Assembly (NCBI RefSeq): GCF_040717445.1
Contig: NZ_JBFEFL010000001.1
Span: forward strand, 1,870,001 to 1,934,000
Direction of reading: 5' to 3'
DNA from: Qipengyuania sp. JC766
Lineage (GTDB): Bacteria; Pseudomonadota; Alphaproteobacteria; Sphingomonadales; Sphingomonadaceae
Length of the DNA: 64,000 bases
The position numbers and the translations under genes are program-made. The notes below the pieces were generated by a model. The model saw only the letters and a program-made list of their open reading frames with translations. It had not been told where the DNA came from and made no database searches. Positions 54,622-62,184 of this stretch are shown here, in pieces. Within the stretch, counting starts at the first letter, position 1, and the number at the start of each line of letters is the position of its first letter.

Positions 54622-54767
54622 GATTTTCCGTCTGCACGCCTCTTGCGGCCTCGGGCCTAGCCTAGATGGCGAGCGGGACTATCTTTTGCAAGTCAGCTAC
54701 GCTGCCATCGCTTGACACGGGCATGATGTAGCCGTCAGCGCGAACGGCTTCTGAACGGAATTTTCTG

Positions 54768-55925
54768 ATGACCAACACAGCCATCGCCATCGAACGGGTC
54801 GACACGAAGAAGGGCCGGAGCCGATTCGTCGATCTTGCCTATCGCCTGAATGCCGACACGCCGAACTGGGTACCGCCTTTGCGATCGGAAGCACGCGAAC
54901 TGGTCGATCCGGATCGCAATCCCTTTTTCGATCATGCCCGGGTCGCGCATTTCCTCGCGATCAGGGATGGCGTCGATGTGGGGCGCATTTCCGCACATAT
55001 CGACGAACTCGCCCTCGCCCAGCCTGCCGAACAGGGAATGGGACCGGCCACGGGGAATTGGGGCCTGCTGGAAGCGGCCGACCAGACCGTCGCCGAGGCA
55101 CTGATCGCGCATGCGGAACAATGGCTGAAGAACGAAGGGATGACCCGCGTTCTGGCGCCCCTTTCCATGTCCATCTGGGAAGAGCCGGGGCTTCTCGTGA
55201 CAGGGCACGACCAGCCACCCACCGTAATGATGGGACATCACGACGCGCGGCAACAGGCTTGGGTCGAAGACTCCGGCTACTCCAAGGTCAAATCCCTCCT
55301 GACCTACGAGCTGGATATCTCCACCCCGTTCCCGCCCATTATCCAGCGGATCGTGAAGTCGGGAGAGCGCAATGAACGGATCGTGATCCGCGAGCCCGAC
55401 CTCGCCCACTACGAGCGTGACGTGCGCATCATACTCGGTATCCTGAACGATGCCTGGTCGGGGAACTGGGGCTTCGTTCCATTCACGGACCGGGAGATCG
55501 CGTATTCAGCCAAAAAACTGCGGCCTCTCGTGCGCCCCGACCTGATCCGGATCGCCGAACTGGAAGGCGAGCCCGTCGCTTTCATGCTGACTCTGCCGGA
55601 TGCAAACGAGGCGATCGGAAAGATGAGTGGGCGCCTTTTTCCCTTCGGCTGGATCAGGATGCTGCGCTGGCTGAAGGCGAACAGGGTTCGCACCATGCGT
55701 GTTCCGCTGATGGGTGTCCTGAAAAAGCACCAGCGCGGCCGTCTGGCGAGCCAGCTCGCTTTCATGATGATCAGCGAGATCCGGGAAGTCGCGAACCGCA
55801 AATACGGCGCCACGAGGGGGGAGATCGGTTGGATTCTCGATGACAATCAAGGGATGGTGGCCATTGCGGAAGCCATCGAAAGCCGTGTGAACCGCGAGTA
55901 TCTGGTTTACGAGAAATCCCTGTAG
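54768..55925 (+). CDS. Large GNAT-superfamily-like protein, alphaproteobacterial
   Basis: 385 residues, soluble. Opening VDTKKGRSRFVDLAYRLNADTPNWVPPLRSE and DRNPFFDHARVAHFLAIRDGVDVGRISAHID are typical of a conserved family of long GNAT-like proteins (N-acetyltransferase plus additional domain); the ending GATRGEIGWILDDNQGMVAIAEAIES is the second half-site. No catalytic residue is certain. Its cognate substrate is unknown. Start ATG at 54768 has weak ribosome site GGAATT. Confidence 0.75.
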   Translation: MTNTAIAIERVDTKKGRSRFVDLAYRLNADTPNWVPPLRSEARELVDPDRNPFFDHARVAHFLAIRDGVDVGRISAHIDELALAQPAEQGMGPATGNWGLLEAADQTVAEALIAHAEQWLKNEGMTRVLAPLSMSIWEEPGLLVTGHDQPPTVMMGHHDARQQAWVEDSGYSKVKSLLTYELDISTPFPPIIQRIVKSGERNERIVIREPDLAHYERDVRIILGILNDAWSGNWGFVPFTDREIAYSAKKLRPLVRPDLIRIAELEGEPVAFMLTLPDANEAIGKMSGRLFPFGWIRMLRWLKANRVRTMRVPLMGVLKKHQRGRLASQLAFMMISEIREVANRKYGATRGEIGWILDDNQGMVAIAEAIESRVNREYLVYEKSL

Positions 55926-55943
55926 GCCGAGCCTTGGCACTCG

Positions 55944-55969
55944 GGAACCGGTGCGCCGACAGGGACGTT
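55944..55969 (+). promoter_or_regulatory. Possible EcfG-type promoter of the response regulator
   Basis: GGAAC at 55944-55948, then 18 bp, then GTT at 55967-55969. The spacer is one base longer than in the three clearer sites of this window. It is about 37 bp upstream of the ATG at 56007. Confidence 0.45.
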
Positions 55970-56006
55970 GCAATCGAACTGCCTTGTGGTCGCCGAGTGT
56001 TTATTG

Positions 56007-56417
56007 ATGAGCCGGAAAAAAGGGATCGGGACGATTCTCGTCGTTGAGGACGATCCGATCGTGCGTCTGGCAGCCATCGATACGCTAAAGGAAGCTGGCG
56101 CGTCCGAAATCCGGGACTGTTCGACCACCGAAGATGCGCTTGCGATCCTGCGTGAGTGGAAGCCCGATGTGGTTGTTCTCGACGTGCATCTGGCCGACCG
56201 GGACGACGGATGGGCCATCGCAGAACTCCTCAGCACGATCGGCCCCCGTCCACCGAAGATCATCTTTTCGACGGGGTCGCCGCAGGACATTCCAGACGAC
56301 ATCGCAGGACTGGGAACCGTGCTTGCCAAGCCGGTTGCACCCGCCAATCTCGTTGCGGCGGTGTCTGGCCAGGCACGGGAAACCCTGCTGTCCGGCCTGC
56401 TCCGGCGACCCGGCTGA
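56007..56417 (+). CDS. Single-domain response regulator
   Basis: 136-residue CheY-like receiver: acidic pair E-D-D at residues 13-15 (VVEDDPI), phospho-acceptor Asp 59 (VVLDVHLADRD), Ser/Thr in IIFSTGSP and the lysine in LAKPVAP. No output domain. Start at 56007 (MSRKKGIGT); TTG at 55968 lies inside the putative promoter and is unlikely. The I-F-S-T-G turn recalls the altered Tyr/Thr region of stress-response single-domain regulators such as SdrG, but the full FATGUY motif is not there. The general-stress genes begin 376 bp downstream. Confidence 0.85.
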   Translation: MSRKKGIGTILVVEDDPIVRLAAIDTLKEAGASEIRDCSTTEDALAILREWKPDVVVLDVHLADRDDGWAIAELLSTIGPRPPKIIFSTGSPQDIPDDIAGLGTVLAKPVAPANLVAAVSGQARETLLSGLLRRPG

Positions 56418-56495
56418 ACACATCCGCTTTCAAATTCACAGAGCTACACGCGCGTCAGTGGGTAATGCCGCGCACTGTAGAAAAAGCGAAATCGA

Positions 56496-56540
56496 AGAAA
56501 AAAGGCCTTCTCTCCACTTTCCGGGAGAGAAGGCCTTCGG
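56496..56540 (-). terminator. Strong leftward rho-independent terminator without an annotated gene
   Basis: Stem AAGGCCTTCTCTCC (56502-56515) pairs perfectly with GGAGAGAAGGCCTT (56524-56537), 8-nt loop. Only on the minus strand is it followed by a T-run (TTTTTTCTTC); on the plus strand the next bases are CGGGATCG. No minus-strand protein gene ends here, which points to an unannotated minus-strand transcript. It might still act as a poor terminator for the response regulator gene. Confidence 0.8.
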
Positions 56541-56735
56541 GATCGTATCACCAGCCGCTTGGACGGGAGGGGGGGTCTCGGCGGTGACAAGGAGAAAATG
56601 CGCCGACCGAAATCCGGTTCCCGGGGTCCGAACTTTTTTTAAAGAATATCGGAAAACATTGAATTTTCAGCTCTTCGTCCGCCTTCCGGTAAAGTAGCCT
56701 GCAGACCGCACAACCACCGTATACCACGGTAAGAG
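56497..56735 (-). ncRNA. Candidate EcfG-dependent small RNA, antisense orientation upstream of phyR
   Basis: This 376-bp gap (56418-56793) has no ORF. On its minus strand an EcfG-class promoter (GGAAC at 56766-56762, GTT at 56744-56742) predicts a transcript start near 56735, and a strong leftward terminator ends at about 56497, framing a ~240-nt RNA. It contains a conspicuous C-rich single-strand candidate, ACCCCCCCTCCCGTCC (about 56570-56585 region, minus strand), of the kind that pairs with ribosome-binding sites. The phyR transcript starts from the same palindrome in the opposite direction. Prediction only; no transcript evidence. Confidence 0.45.
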
Positions 56736-56739
56736 TAGC

Positions 56740-56766
56740 GGAACTTAATCTGCGCGCACGCGTTCC
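56740..56766. promoter_or_regulatory. Palindromic EcfG-type promoter of phyR
   Basis: GGAAC (56740-56744), 17 bp, GTTCC (56762-56766). Read rightward it is GGAAC-N17-GTT about 27 bp before the phyR ATG; because GTTCC is the complement of GGAAC, the leftward reading is also GGAAC-N17-GTT. EcfG control of phyR gives positive autoregulation, as known for the general stress response. Confidence 0.82.
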
Positions 56767-56793
56767 AACGCCCGTTATCAAGAAAGGGATTTT

Positions 56794-57603
56794 ATGTCGC
56801 TTGGGGAACAAGTCGCCTCCAACCTACCTTACCTGCGTCGCTACGCGCGCGCGTTGACGGGCAGCCAGGCAACCGGAGACGCGTTCGTTCGCGCCACTCT
56901 GGAAGCGGCGCTGGCCGACGAGAGCCTTCGTGGGGAACTCGAAGGAGGTCGCGTGCCTCTCTACCGCGCCTTCAACAAGGTCTGGTCCAGCGCCTACCTC
57001 GAAGTGGGTAAGGAAGACGACGGTACGCAGGGCCATGAGGGCGCTGCACGGGATCGGCTGACCCAGATTACGCCCCTGAACCGGCAGGCTCTCCTCCTCA
57101 CGACGCTGGAGGATTTCAGTGCTGCTGATGCGGCGGAGATCATGGGGCTGGAACCCGGCGATATCGAACGCCTGGCGCAGGAAGCAATCGACGAGATCGA
57201 TCGCGAATCCTCGACGAACGTGCTGATCATCGAAGACGAGCCGCTCATTTCGATGCAGCTCGAAGACCTGGTCCGCTCTCTCGGCCACGATATCTGCGGC
57301 ACGGCAGCCACGCGTACGCAGGCCCAGGAAGTGGTCGCCGAACGCACCCCCGGCCTTGTGCTGGCGGATATCCAGCTCGCGGACGGATCATCGGGCCTTG
57401 ATGCTGTCGATGACATCCTTTCCATCAGCAGCGTGCCGGTAATCTTCATCACTGCATATCCAGAGCGCCTGCTCACGGGCGATCGTCCGGAGCCGACTTA
57501 CCTCGTCACCAAGCCGTTCCAGGAATCGACTGTCCGGACTGCGATTAGCCAGGCGCTGTTCTTCGGGTCCAGCGCTCCCCTGTCGCGCAATCAGGCCGAC
57601 TGA
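56794..57603 (+). CDS. phyR: Anti-anti-sigma response regulator PhyR
   Basis: 269 residues. The N-terminal ~135 residues are a sigma-factor-like domain (LPYLRRYARALTGSQATGDAFVRATLE and ALLLTTLEDFSAADAAEIMGL), which binds NepR; the C-terminal receiver starts at VLIIEDEPLISMQ with phospho-acceptor Asp 192 (LADIQLADG), T in ITAYPERLL and K in VTKPF. When phosphorylated by the HWE kinases it sequesters NepR and frees EcfG. Ribosome site AAGAAAGGG. Preceded by a palindromic EcfG-type promoter. Confidence 0.96.
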   Translation: MSLGEQVASNLPYLRRYARALTGSQATGDAFVRATLEAALADESLRGELEGGRVPLYRAFNKVWSSAYLEVGKEDDGTQGHEGAARDRLTQITPLNRQALLLTTLEDFSAADAAEIMGLEPGDIERLAQEAIDEIDRESSTNVLIIEDEPLISMQLEDLVRSLGHDICGTAATRTQAQEVVAERTPGLVLADIQLADGSSGLDAVDDILSISSVPVIFITAYPERLLTGDRPEPTYLVTKPFQESTVRTAISQALFFGSSAPLSRNQAD

Positions 57604-57628
57604 TTTCAGTCTAGGAGGACATGCAGGC

Positions 57629-59341
57629 TCAGCTGGCCTGCATGTCCACTTTCCGGAATTTCGCCCGCAGGGCGAACTCGCTCCGTTCACGCACCGGGAC
57701 ACGCAAAACGCATTCGACACCCTTGGGTGCGAATGTCAGTTCCACCGGATGCCGCAATTCGTGGGCGACAATCTTTTCGATCAGATCCGTGCCGAAGCCG
57801 CGCTGCCTATCCTGAGGAACGGCTGGCCCGCCACGCTCCTTCCAGCGCAGCGTAACCGTGTCCGCGGTTTCCAACTCCCACACGATCGAGACCTGCCCGT
57901 CGGCCCGGCTGAGCGCTCCGTACTTGGCGGCGTTGGTGGCCAACTCATGGATGGCGAGCCCGAGCGACAGGGCATCGTTCGGGGCAAGGGCCACTTGCGG
58001 CCCCTCCATGGTCACGACTTTTTCCCCGTCGTTCGCGTAGGGCGCTAGTTCGGCGCCGATTACGTCGCTGAGCAGCGTCGTACCCCATTCCGAACGGGTC
58101 AGAAGATCGTGCGTGGCGGACAACGCCCGGATCCGCCCGTCGAGACTGGTCGCGAAATGCTCCAGCGAATCCGCTCTCCTGCGAGTCAGCGCGATGATCG
58201 ACAGGACGTTCGCCAGCGTGTTCTTGACGCGATGGTTGAGCTCGCGCGTGAGGGAGTTTCGGATCGAGTTCTGCTCTTCCAGCCATGCCACCGACGCGCG
58301 GTCTTCTTCCGCCTGATGCGTGATCAGGCGCGCGACAACCGTCAGCAAGGTCGCCACCAGTAGCCCGAAGAGGAGCGTGACCATGGAAAGGTCCGACAAC
58401 GACGCCGTGCCTACCGAGGCCACCTCGAGGACCATGTCGCGGTCCGCGATACGCACCCGCTCCGAAACGACCGCACCCGTATCCCCTTCGGCCACCACTT
58501 CGGCGAGCAAGGCCTCGTCGCCCTGCGCCGCATCGTAAAGACGCACGCTGCGGTTGCCGAGGGTTTCGCCTTCGACACCGCTTTCTAGGAACTCCTGTGT
58601 CGTAAACGGGCTGAGGACGTATCCCGTGAGCGGAGCGGGATTGCCTGCTCCTTCGTAAACCGGCGCGATGAGGATGAAGCCTCTTTGATCGGTACCTGCG
58701 GCGCTGATGAGTTCGACGGGGCCGCTGGCCGTAGGGCGCCGGGTCGCATTCGCCGTCGCCATCGCCTCTGCCCTGACGGCATTGGACGAAATATCGAAGC
58801 CCAAGGCAGGCCGGTTCGCCTCGGTCAGGGGCTCGACCATCGCGATCGGGTACGCGTCGGCCTGTCCACGCTGCAAGGCAGGATAGACCCGCATCAGTTC
58901 GGAACCGCGCTCTTCCTCGCGCTGCAGGAATTGCGGGATGTCCGCTCGCGGCACCCTTTCTGCCCAGGCGATGGAACGCACGTCGCCCCCGTCGGAATCG
59001 GCCACCTGCATCTGGCGCACGAAGCTGCGGAAACGGGGCAGGTCAACGTCCTGGCCCACGCCCATCAGTACCGCGGTGGCCTTGAGGTGCGCAGCAGCGC
59101 TGCTACCAGCCTGCTCCAGCACGGATGCTATGGCTTGCGCCCTTTCGCGCAGCTGCGCCTGTTCGCGCTGGTTCGCCCCGCGCTCGATCGAATAGACGCT
59201 GAGAGCGGTTATCGCGCCCACGAGCAGGAATATGGCGATCGGGACCGCCCTTGGGTGTTCGAGCAACAGTCGGCGTGTGCGCGGTTGTGGTCTGGACGTC
59301 CTGTTCACTGCGGTCCGGTTCTGCGCACTCGGCGCCGTCAA
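57629..59341 (-). CDS. CHASE-domain HWE histidine kinase of the general stress response
   Basis: 570 residues. N-terminal membrane helix (about 32-52), periplasmic CHASE sensor (~60-290, with LPRFRSFVRQM and EPLTEANRPALGFDISS), second helix (~305-325), then dimerisation and ATP domain: H-R-V-K-N with His 370, H-E-L-A-T-N-A-A-K-Y-G-A-L-S, W-K-E that defines the HWE class, and RGFGTDLIEKIV. HWE kinases phosphorylate or dephosphorylate PhyR; the copy next to phyR/nepR/ecfG in sphingomonads (PhyP/GsrP type) often works mainly as phosphatase. Convergent with phyR, divergent from nepR. Confidence 0.92.
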   Translation of the reverse strand: MTAPSAQNRTAVNRTSRPQPRTRRLLLEHPRAVPIAIFLLVGAITALSVYSIERGANQREQAQLRERAQAIASVLEQAGSSAAAHLKATAVLMGVGQDVDLPRFRSFVRQMQVADSDGGDVRSIAWAERVPRADIPQFLQREEERGSELMRVYPALQRGQADAYPIAMVEPLTEANRPALGFDISSNAVRAEAMATANATRRPTASGPVELISAAGTDQRGFILIAPVYEGAGNPAPLTGYVLSPFTTQEFLESGVEGETLGNRSVRLYDAAQGDEALLAEVVAEGDTGAVVSERVRIADRDMVLEVASVGTASLSDLSMVTLLFGLLVATLLTVVARLITHQAEEDRASVAWLEEQNSIRNSLTRELNHRVKNTLANVLSIIALTRRRADSLEHFATSLDGRIRALSATHDLLTRSEWGTTLLSDVIGAELAPYANDGEKVVTMEGPQVALAPNDALSLGLAIHELATNAAKYGALSRADGQVSIVWELETADTVTLRWKERGGPAVPQDRQRGFGTDLIEKIVAHELRHPVELTFAPKGVECVLRVPVRERSEFALRAKFRKVDMQAS

Positions 59342-59374
59342 TTCTGTCTAAGTCTGCGAAAGGCTTGTCATCGG

Positions 59375-59401
59375 GGAACAATACGGGGGAGATATCGTTC
59401 C
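59375..59401. promoter_or_regulatory. Palindromic EcfG-type promoter between kinase and nepR-ecfG
   Basis: GGAAC (59375-59379), 17 bp, GTTCC (59397-59401). Rightward it gives GGAAC-N17-GTT 68 bp before nepR; leftward the same, 33 bp before the kinase start. A single palindrome can therefore serve as promoter for both divergent transcripts and allow EcfG to activate its own gene. Confidence 0.82.
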
Positions 59402-59469
59402 ACACGTCACCCGCACCTTAGCGGGACAAGCCATCCGAAACTGTAGCGAAAGCGGAGATTGGGCCATAC

Positions 59470-59652
59470 ATGGATCGAGGCCAATCAGACGAAGGTCGAA
59501 ATTCACCGGGGGAAAGTGTGTCAGCCAAGCCAACCAAGTCACAGCCTGAATGGGCCGATGGCCTGAAGAAGCTGTACAAGGAGGTTGTTGACGAACCCCT
59601 GCCCGACAGCTTCAAGGACCTGCTGGACAAGCTGGACAACAAGGGCGAATGA
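59470..59652 (+). CDS. nepR: Anti-sigma factor NepR
   Basis: 60 residues; the second half (WADGLKKLYKEVVDEPLPDSFKDLLDKLD) is the diagnostic NepR helix-turn-helix pair that grips EcfG or PhyR. The N-terminal 25 residues are disordered-like, as in the family. Its stop overlaps ecfG by four bases (ATGA), the standard arrangement for an anti-sigma/sigma pair. It holds EcfG inactive until phosphorylated PhyR takes NepR away. Confidence 0.96.
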   Translation: MDRGQSDEGRNSPGESVSAKPTKSQPEWADGLKKLYKEVVDEPLPDSFKDLLDKLDNKGE

Positions 59653-60257
59653 GTCGCGAGGAACGGACGGCCACCGAGAAGGCCGACTTCAAGAGAGAGC
59701 TGACGGAGGTGGTTCCGCACCTGCGCGCGTTTGCGCGTGGTCTGTGCGGCCGTCCCGATATGGCCGACGACCTCGTCCAGGAAACCATGCTCAAGGCCTG
59801 GGCCGCGCAGGACCGGTTCGAACCGGGAACCTCGATGCGGGCCTGGACCTTCGTGATCCTTCGCAACGCTTACCTGACCGATATGCGGCGCAACCGCTTC
59901 CGCGGCGAATACGACGAGACAGTCGCCGAGCGGATCCTGACGGCACCGGCCGGGCAGGAAGAACCGCTGCATTTATCGGACATGCATCGTGCCTTGCTGA
60001 CCCTACCCCCCGAACGCCGCGAGGCGCTCCTGCTGGTGGGCGCAGGCGGCTTCTCCTACGAGGAGGCGGCCACGATCTGTGGCTGCGCCGTCGGCACGAT
60101 CAAGAGCCGGGTCGGACGCGCGCGCGCTGCGCTCAACGCAATGCTCGCCGATGGCGATATTCCGCGCCGGTCGCTCGATGACGAGGGGGCGCACAGGGCT
60201 ATTCTCGAAGAGCTGGACGATGTTGCCACGGGCAACGGTCTCACCTCGCGGAACTGA
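59649..60257 (+). CDS. ecfG: General stress ECF sigma factor EcfG
   Basis: 202 residues. Sigma region 2: LRAFARGLCGRPDMADDLVQETMLKAWAAQ and MRAWTFVILRNAYLTDMRR; region 4: LPPERREALLLVGAGGFSYEEAATICGCAVGTIKSRVGRARAAL. The linker and C-terminal tail match the EcfG group. It directs RNA polymerase to GGAAC-N16-18-GTT promoters, several of which occur in this window (53.1, 56.7, 59.4 kb). Cotranscribed with nepR. Confidence 0.96.
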   Translation: MSREERTATEKADFKRELTEVVPHLRAFARGLCGRPDMADDLVQETMLKAWAAQDRFEPGTSMRAWTFVILRNAYLTDMRRNRFRGEYDETVAERILTAPAGQEEPLHLSDMHRALLTLPPERREALLLVGAGGFSYEEAATICGCAVGTIKSRVGRARAALNAMLADGDIPRRSLDDEGAHRAILEELDDVATGNGLTSRN

Positions 60258-60281
60258 CCGCTTTTTCTGCAAGGCCCGATA

Positions 60282-61436
60282 ATGGCCGGACAGGAAGACG
60301 ACGACTCCGACAAGCAGAGCCTCGCCTTCGCGGCGCAGGAATTGCGTCTAATTTCGGCCTTGGTTCTCATACTCGGCGTCGGCCTGTTCCTGGCTTTGCC
60401 CTTCGTGCTGTCGATCGGATCGGTGGTCTTCCTGCCGCTTACGACGGCGATCGTTCTGACGATCCTGCTATCCCCGCTGGCGGACTATCTAGCCAAGCTC
60501 GGCCTGCCCAACGTTCTTGCGTCGACGCTGGCCTTGCTGACCTTCCTGCTCGTGCTGTTCCTGTCGGCTGCCGTCGTCCTGCAACCGGCCGTCACCTTGT
60601 TCGACCGAGTGCCGGAACTGACGCAGCAGGTCGGCGAGCGTTTCGCGGAGCTTCAGGAGCAGTTCGCCTGGCTGGCGCAGGCGAACGAACAGATCATGGA
60701 AATGATGGGCCAGTCGGGCAACAGCGAGGTCGTGGTCGCCGGACCGTCGCTGTTCCAGCAGCTGGCCATCGCAACGCCTGTCGTCCTGCTGGAAGTCTTC
60801 CTGACGCTGCTGATGGCATTCTTCATGATCGAGGCGCGGGTTCGCCTGCGTCGGAATTTGCTGTTCGGTCGCGCCTCCTTCGGGACGAGCATCAAGGCCG
60901 CACGCGTGCTGCGCGAAGTGCAGGACCGCGTTGCCGCCTACATCCTGACCGTCGCGTGGATCAATCTGTGCGTCGGAATCATCGTGGCGCTCGGTGCGTG
61001 GCTGATCGGTCTGGAAGCGCCCATAATGTGGGGCGGGCTCGCGGCCCTGCTCAATTTTATTCCCTATATCGGCCCGCTCGCAATGACCGTGCTGCTCGCG
61101 CTGTTCGGGGTCGGGACATCCGACACGGTCCTCGTCGGCCTGATCCCCGCCATCGCCTATCTCGGCTTGCATACGGTCGAAGCAAACATCGTGACACCGT
61201 CGGTCCTCGGCGCGCGTTTCACGATGAACCCGGTTATGATACTGATCGCCTTCAGCTACTTCACCTGGGTCTGGGGCGCGTTCGGCGCGTTGCTGTCCGT
61301 TCCCATCCTGCTGATGCTGACCGCCTTCTTCGACCATGTCGGACGGCCCAACCTCGTCGGCTTCATCTTCGGCGAACCGCTTTTCGCTCGCGGCGTCATG
61401 GATACCGACGACAGCGAAACCCCGGCCACGGAATGA
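60282..61436 (+). CDS. AI-2E (PerM/TqsA) family membrane transporter
   Basis: 384 residues, about eight membrane helices with a cytoplasmic/periplasmic loop after the third. FVLSIGSVVFLPLTTAIVLTILLSPLADYL at the N-terminus, ALGAWLIGLEAPIMWGGLAALLNFIPYIGP in the second half and NIVTPSVLGARFTMNP near the end are family hallmarks. The family includes AI-2 exporter TqsA and proton/sodium antiporters; substrate not assigned. It begins 24 bp after ecfG and may be read from the same EcfG transcript. Confidence 0.9.
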   Translation: MAGQEDDDSDKQSLAFAAQELRLISALVLILGVGLFLALPFVLSIGSVVFLPLTTAIVLTILLSPLADYLAKLGLPNVLASTLALLTFLLVLFLSAAVVLQPAVTLFDRVPELTQQVGERFAELQEQFAWLAQANEQIMEMMGQSGNSEVVVAGPSLFQQLAIATPVVLLEVFLTLLMAFFMIEARVRLRRNLLFGRASFGTSIKAARVLREVQDRVAAYILTVAWINLCVGIIVALGAWLIGLEAPIMWGGLAALLNFIPYIGPLAMTVLLALFGVGTSDTVLVGLIPAIAYLGLHTVEANIVTPSVLGARFTMNPVMILIAFSYFTWVWGAFGALLSVPILLMLTAFFDHVGRPNLVGFIFGEPLFARGVMDTDDSETPATE

Positions 61437-61473
61437 AAAAGGCCCGTCCCGCTATCCGCGGAACGGGCCTTCA
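61434..61473. terminator. Bidirectional terminator between transporter and sodB
   Basis: AAGGCCCGT (61439-61447) pairs with ACGGGCCTT (61463-61471), with a second inner CCGC/GCGG pairing. A-tract on the left, so on the minus strand (sodB side) the stem ends in a T-run; it separates convergent genes. Confidence 0.85.
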
Positions 61474-61493
61474 ATCATCTAGGCTTCAGGCGA

Positions 61494-62105
61494 TCAGGAA
61501 TACTTCCAAGTTGAACCCCGCGCCAGGTTGTCGGATGCGAACGCCCAGTTCAGTTTGTCGCTGGTCACCGCCTTGAGATAGGCGGGGCGCGCATTCTGGT
61601 GGTCGAGATAATAGGCGTGTTCCCACAGGTCGATGACCAGCAGCGGGTTCACCCCATCCTTGTCGGCCAGCGTATCGCCGTCATGCGTTTCCTCGATGGT
61701 CAGCTCGCCGCCCTTTTCGGCCAGCCAGACCCAGCCGCTGGCGAAGTGGCCGGCGCCGCGTTCCTGCAGCTTTTCCTTCAGATCGTCGACCGATCCGAAG
61801 GCGCTCTCGATCATGCTCTTGAGTTCGTCCGACGGGGCCGTCTCGTTGCCGGCCATCGAATTCCAGTAGAAGCCGTGGTTCCAGCTCTGCGCCGAATTGT
61901 TGAACAGGCCCTGGTCGCTGCCACGCGCAGCCGCGATGATTTCTTCCAGTGACTTGTCGGCGTGGTCGGTACCTTCGATCGCCTTGTTCGTCTTGTCGAT
62001 ATAGGCCTGATGGTGCTTGCCGTGGTGATAGCTAAGCGTCTCGGCCGAAACCGCCGGCGCCAGCGCCGTGTCGTCGTAGGGCAGCGGGGTAACTTCGAAT
62101 GCCAT
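61494..62105 (-). CDS. sodB: Fe-superoxide dismutase
   Basis: 203 residues from the ATG at 62105 (MAFEVTPLPY), though the frame is open longer. Metal ligands His 27, His 77, Asp 159 and His 163 (DLWEHAYY). Fe rather than Mn is suggested by GLFNNSAQSWNH and the AEKGG/GWVWL region; metal preference is inference. Removes cytoplasmic superoxide. No EcfG-type promoter was found upstream. Confidence 0.94.
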   Translation of the reverse strand: MAFEVTPLPYDDTALAPAVSAETLSYHHGKHHQAYIDKTNKAIEGTDHADKSLEEIIAAARGSDQGLFNNSAQSWNHGFYWNSMAGNETAPSDELKSMIESAFGSVDDLKEKLQERGAGHFASGWVWLAEKGGELTIEETHDGDTLADKDGVNPLLVIDLWEHAYYLDHQNARPAYLKAVTSDKLNWAFASDNLARGSTWKYS

Positions 62106-62184
62106 GGGAATATCCCTTTCCGTCTGTGTGATAGTCGGGTTCGCAACGCATCGCAGGGCAAAGGGTTGCTGTTGCGAATGGTTC

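Noticed and set aside
61494-62184. EcfG control of sodB
   Set aside because: No GGAAC...GTT arrangement occurs in the 80 bp upstream of sodB.
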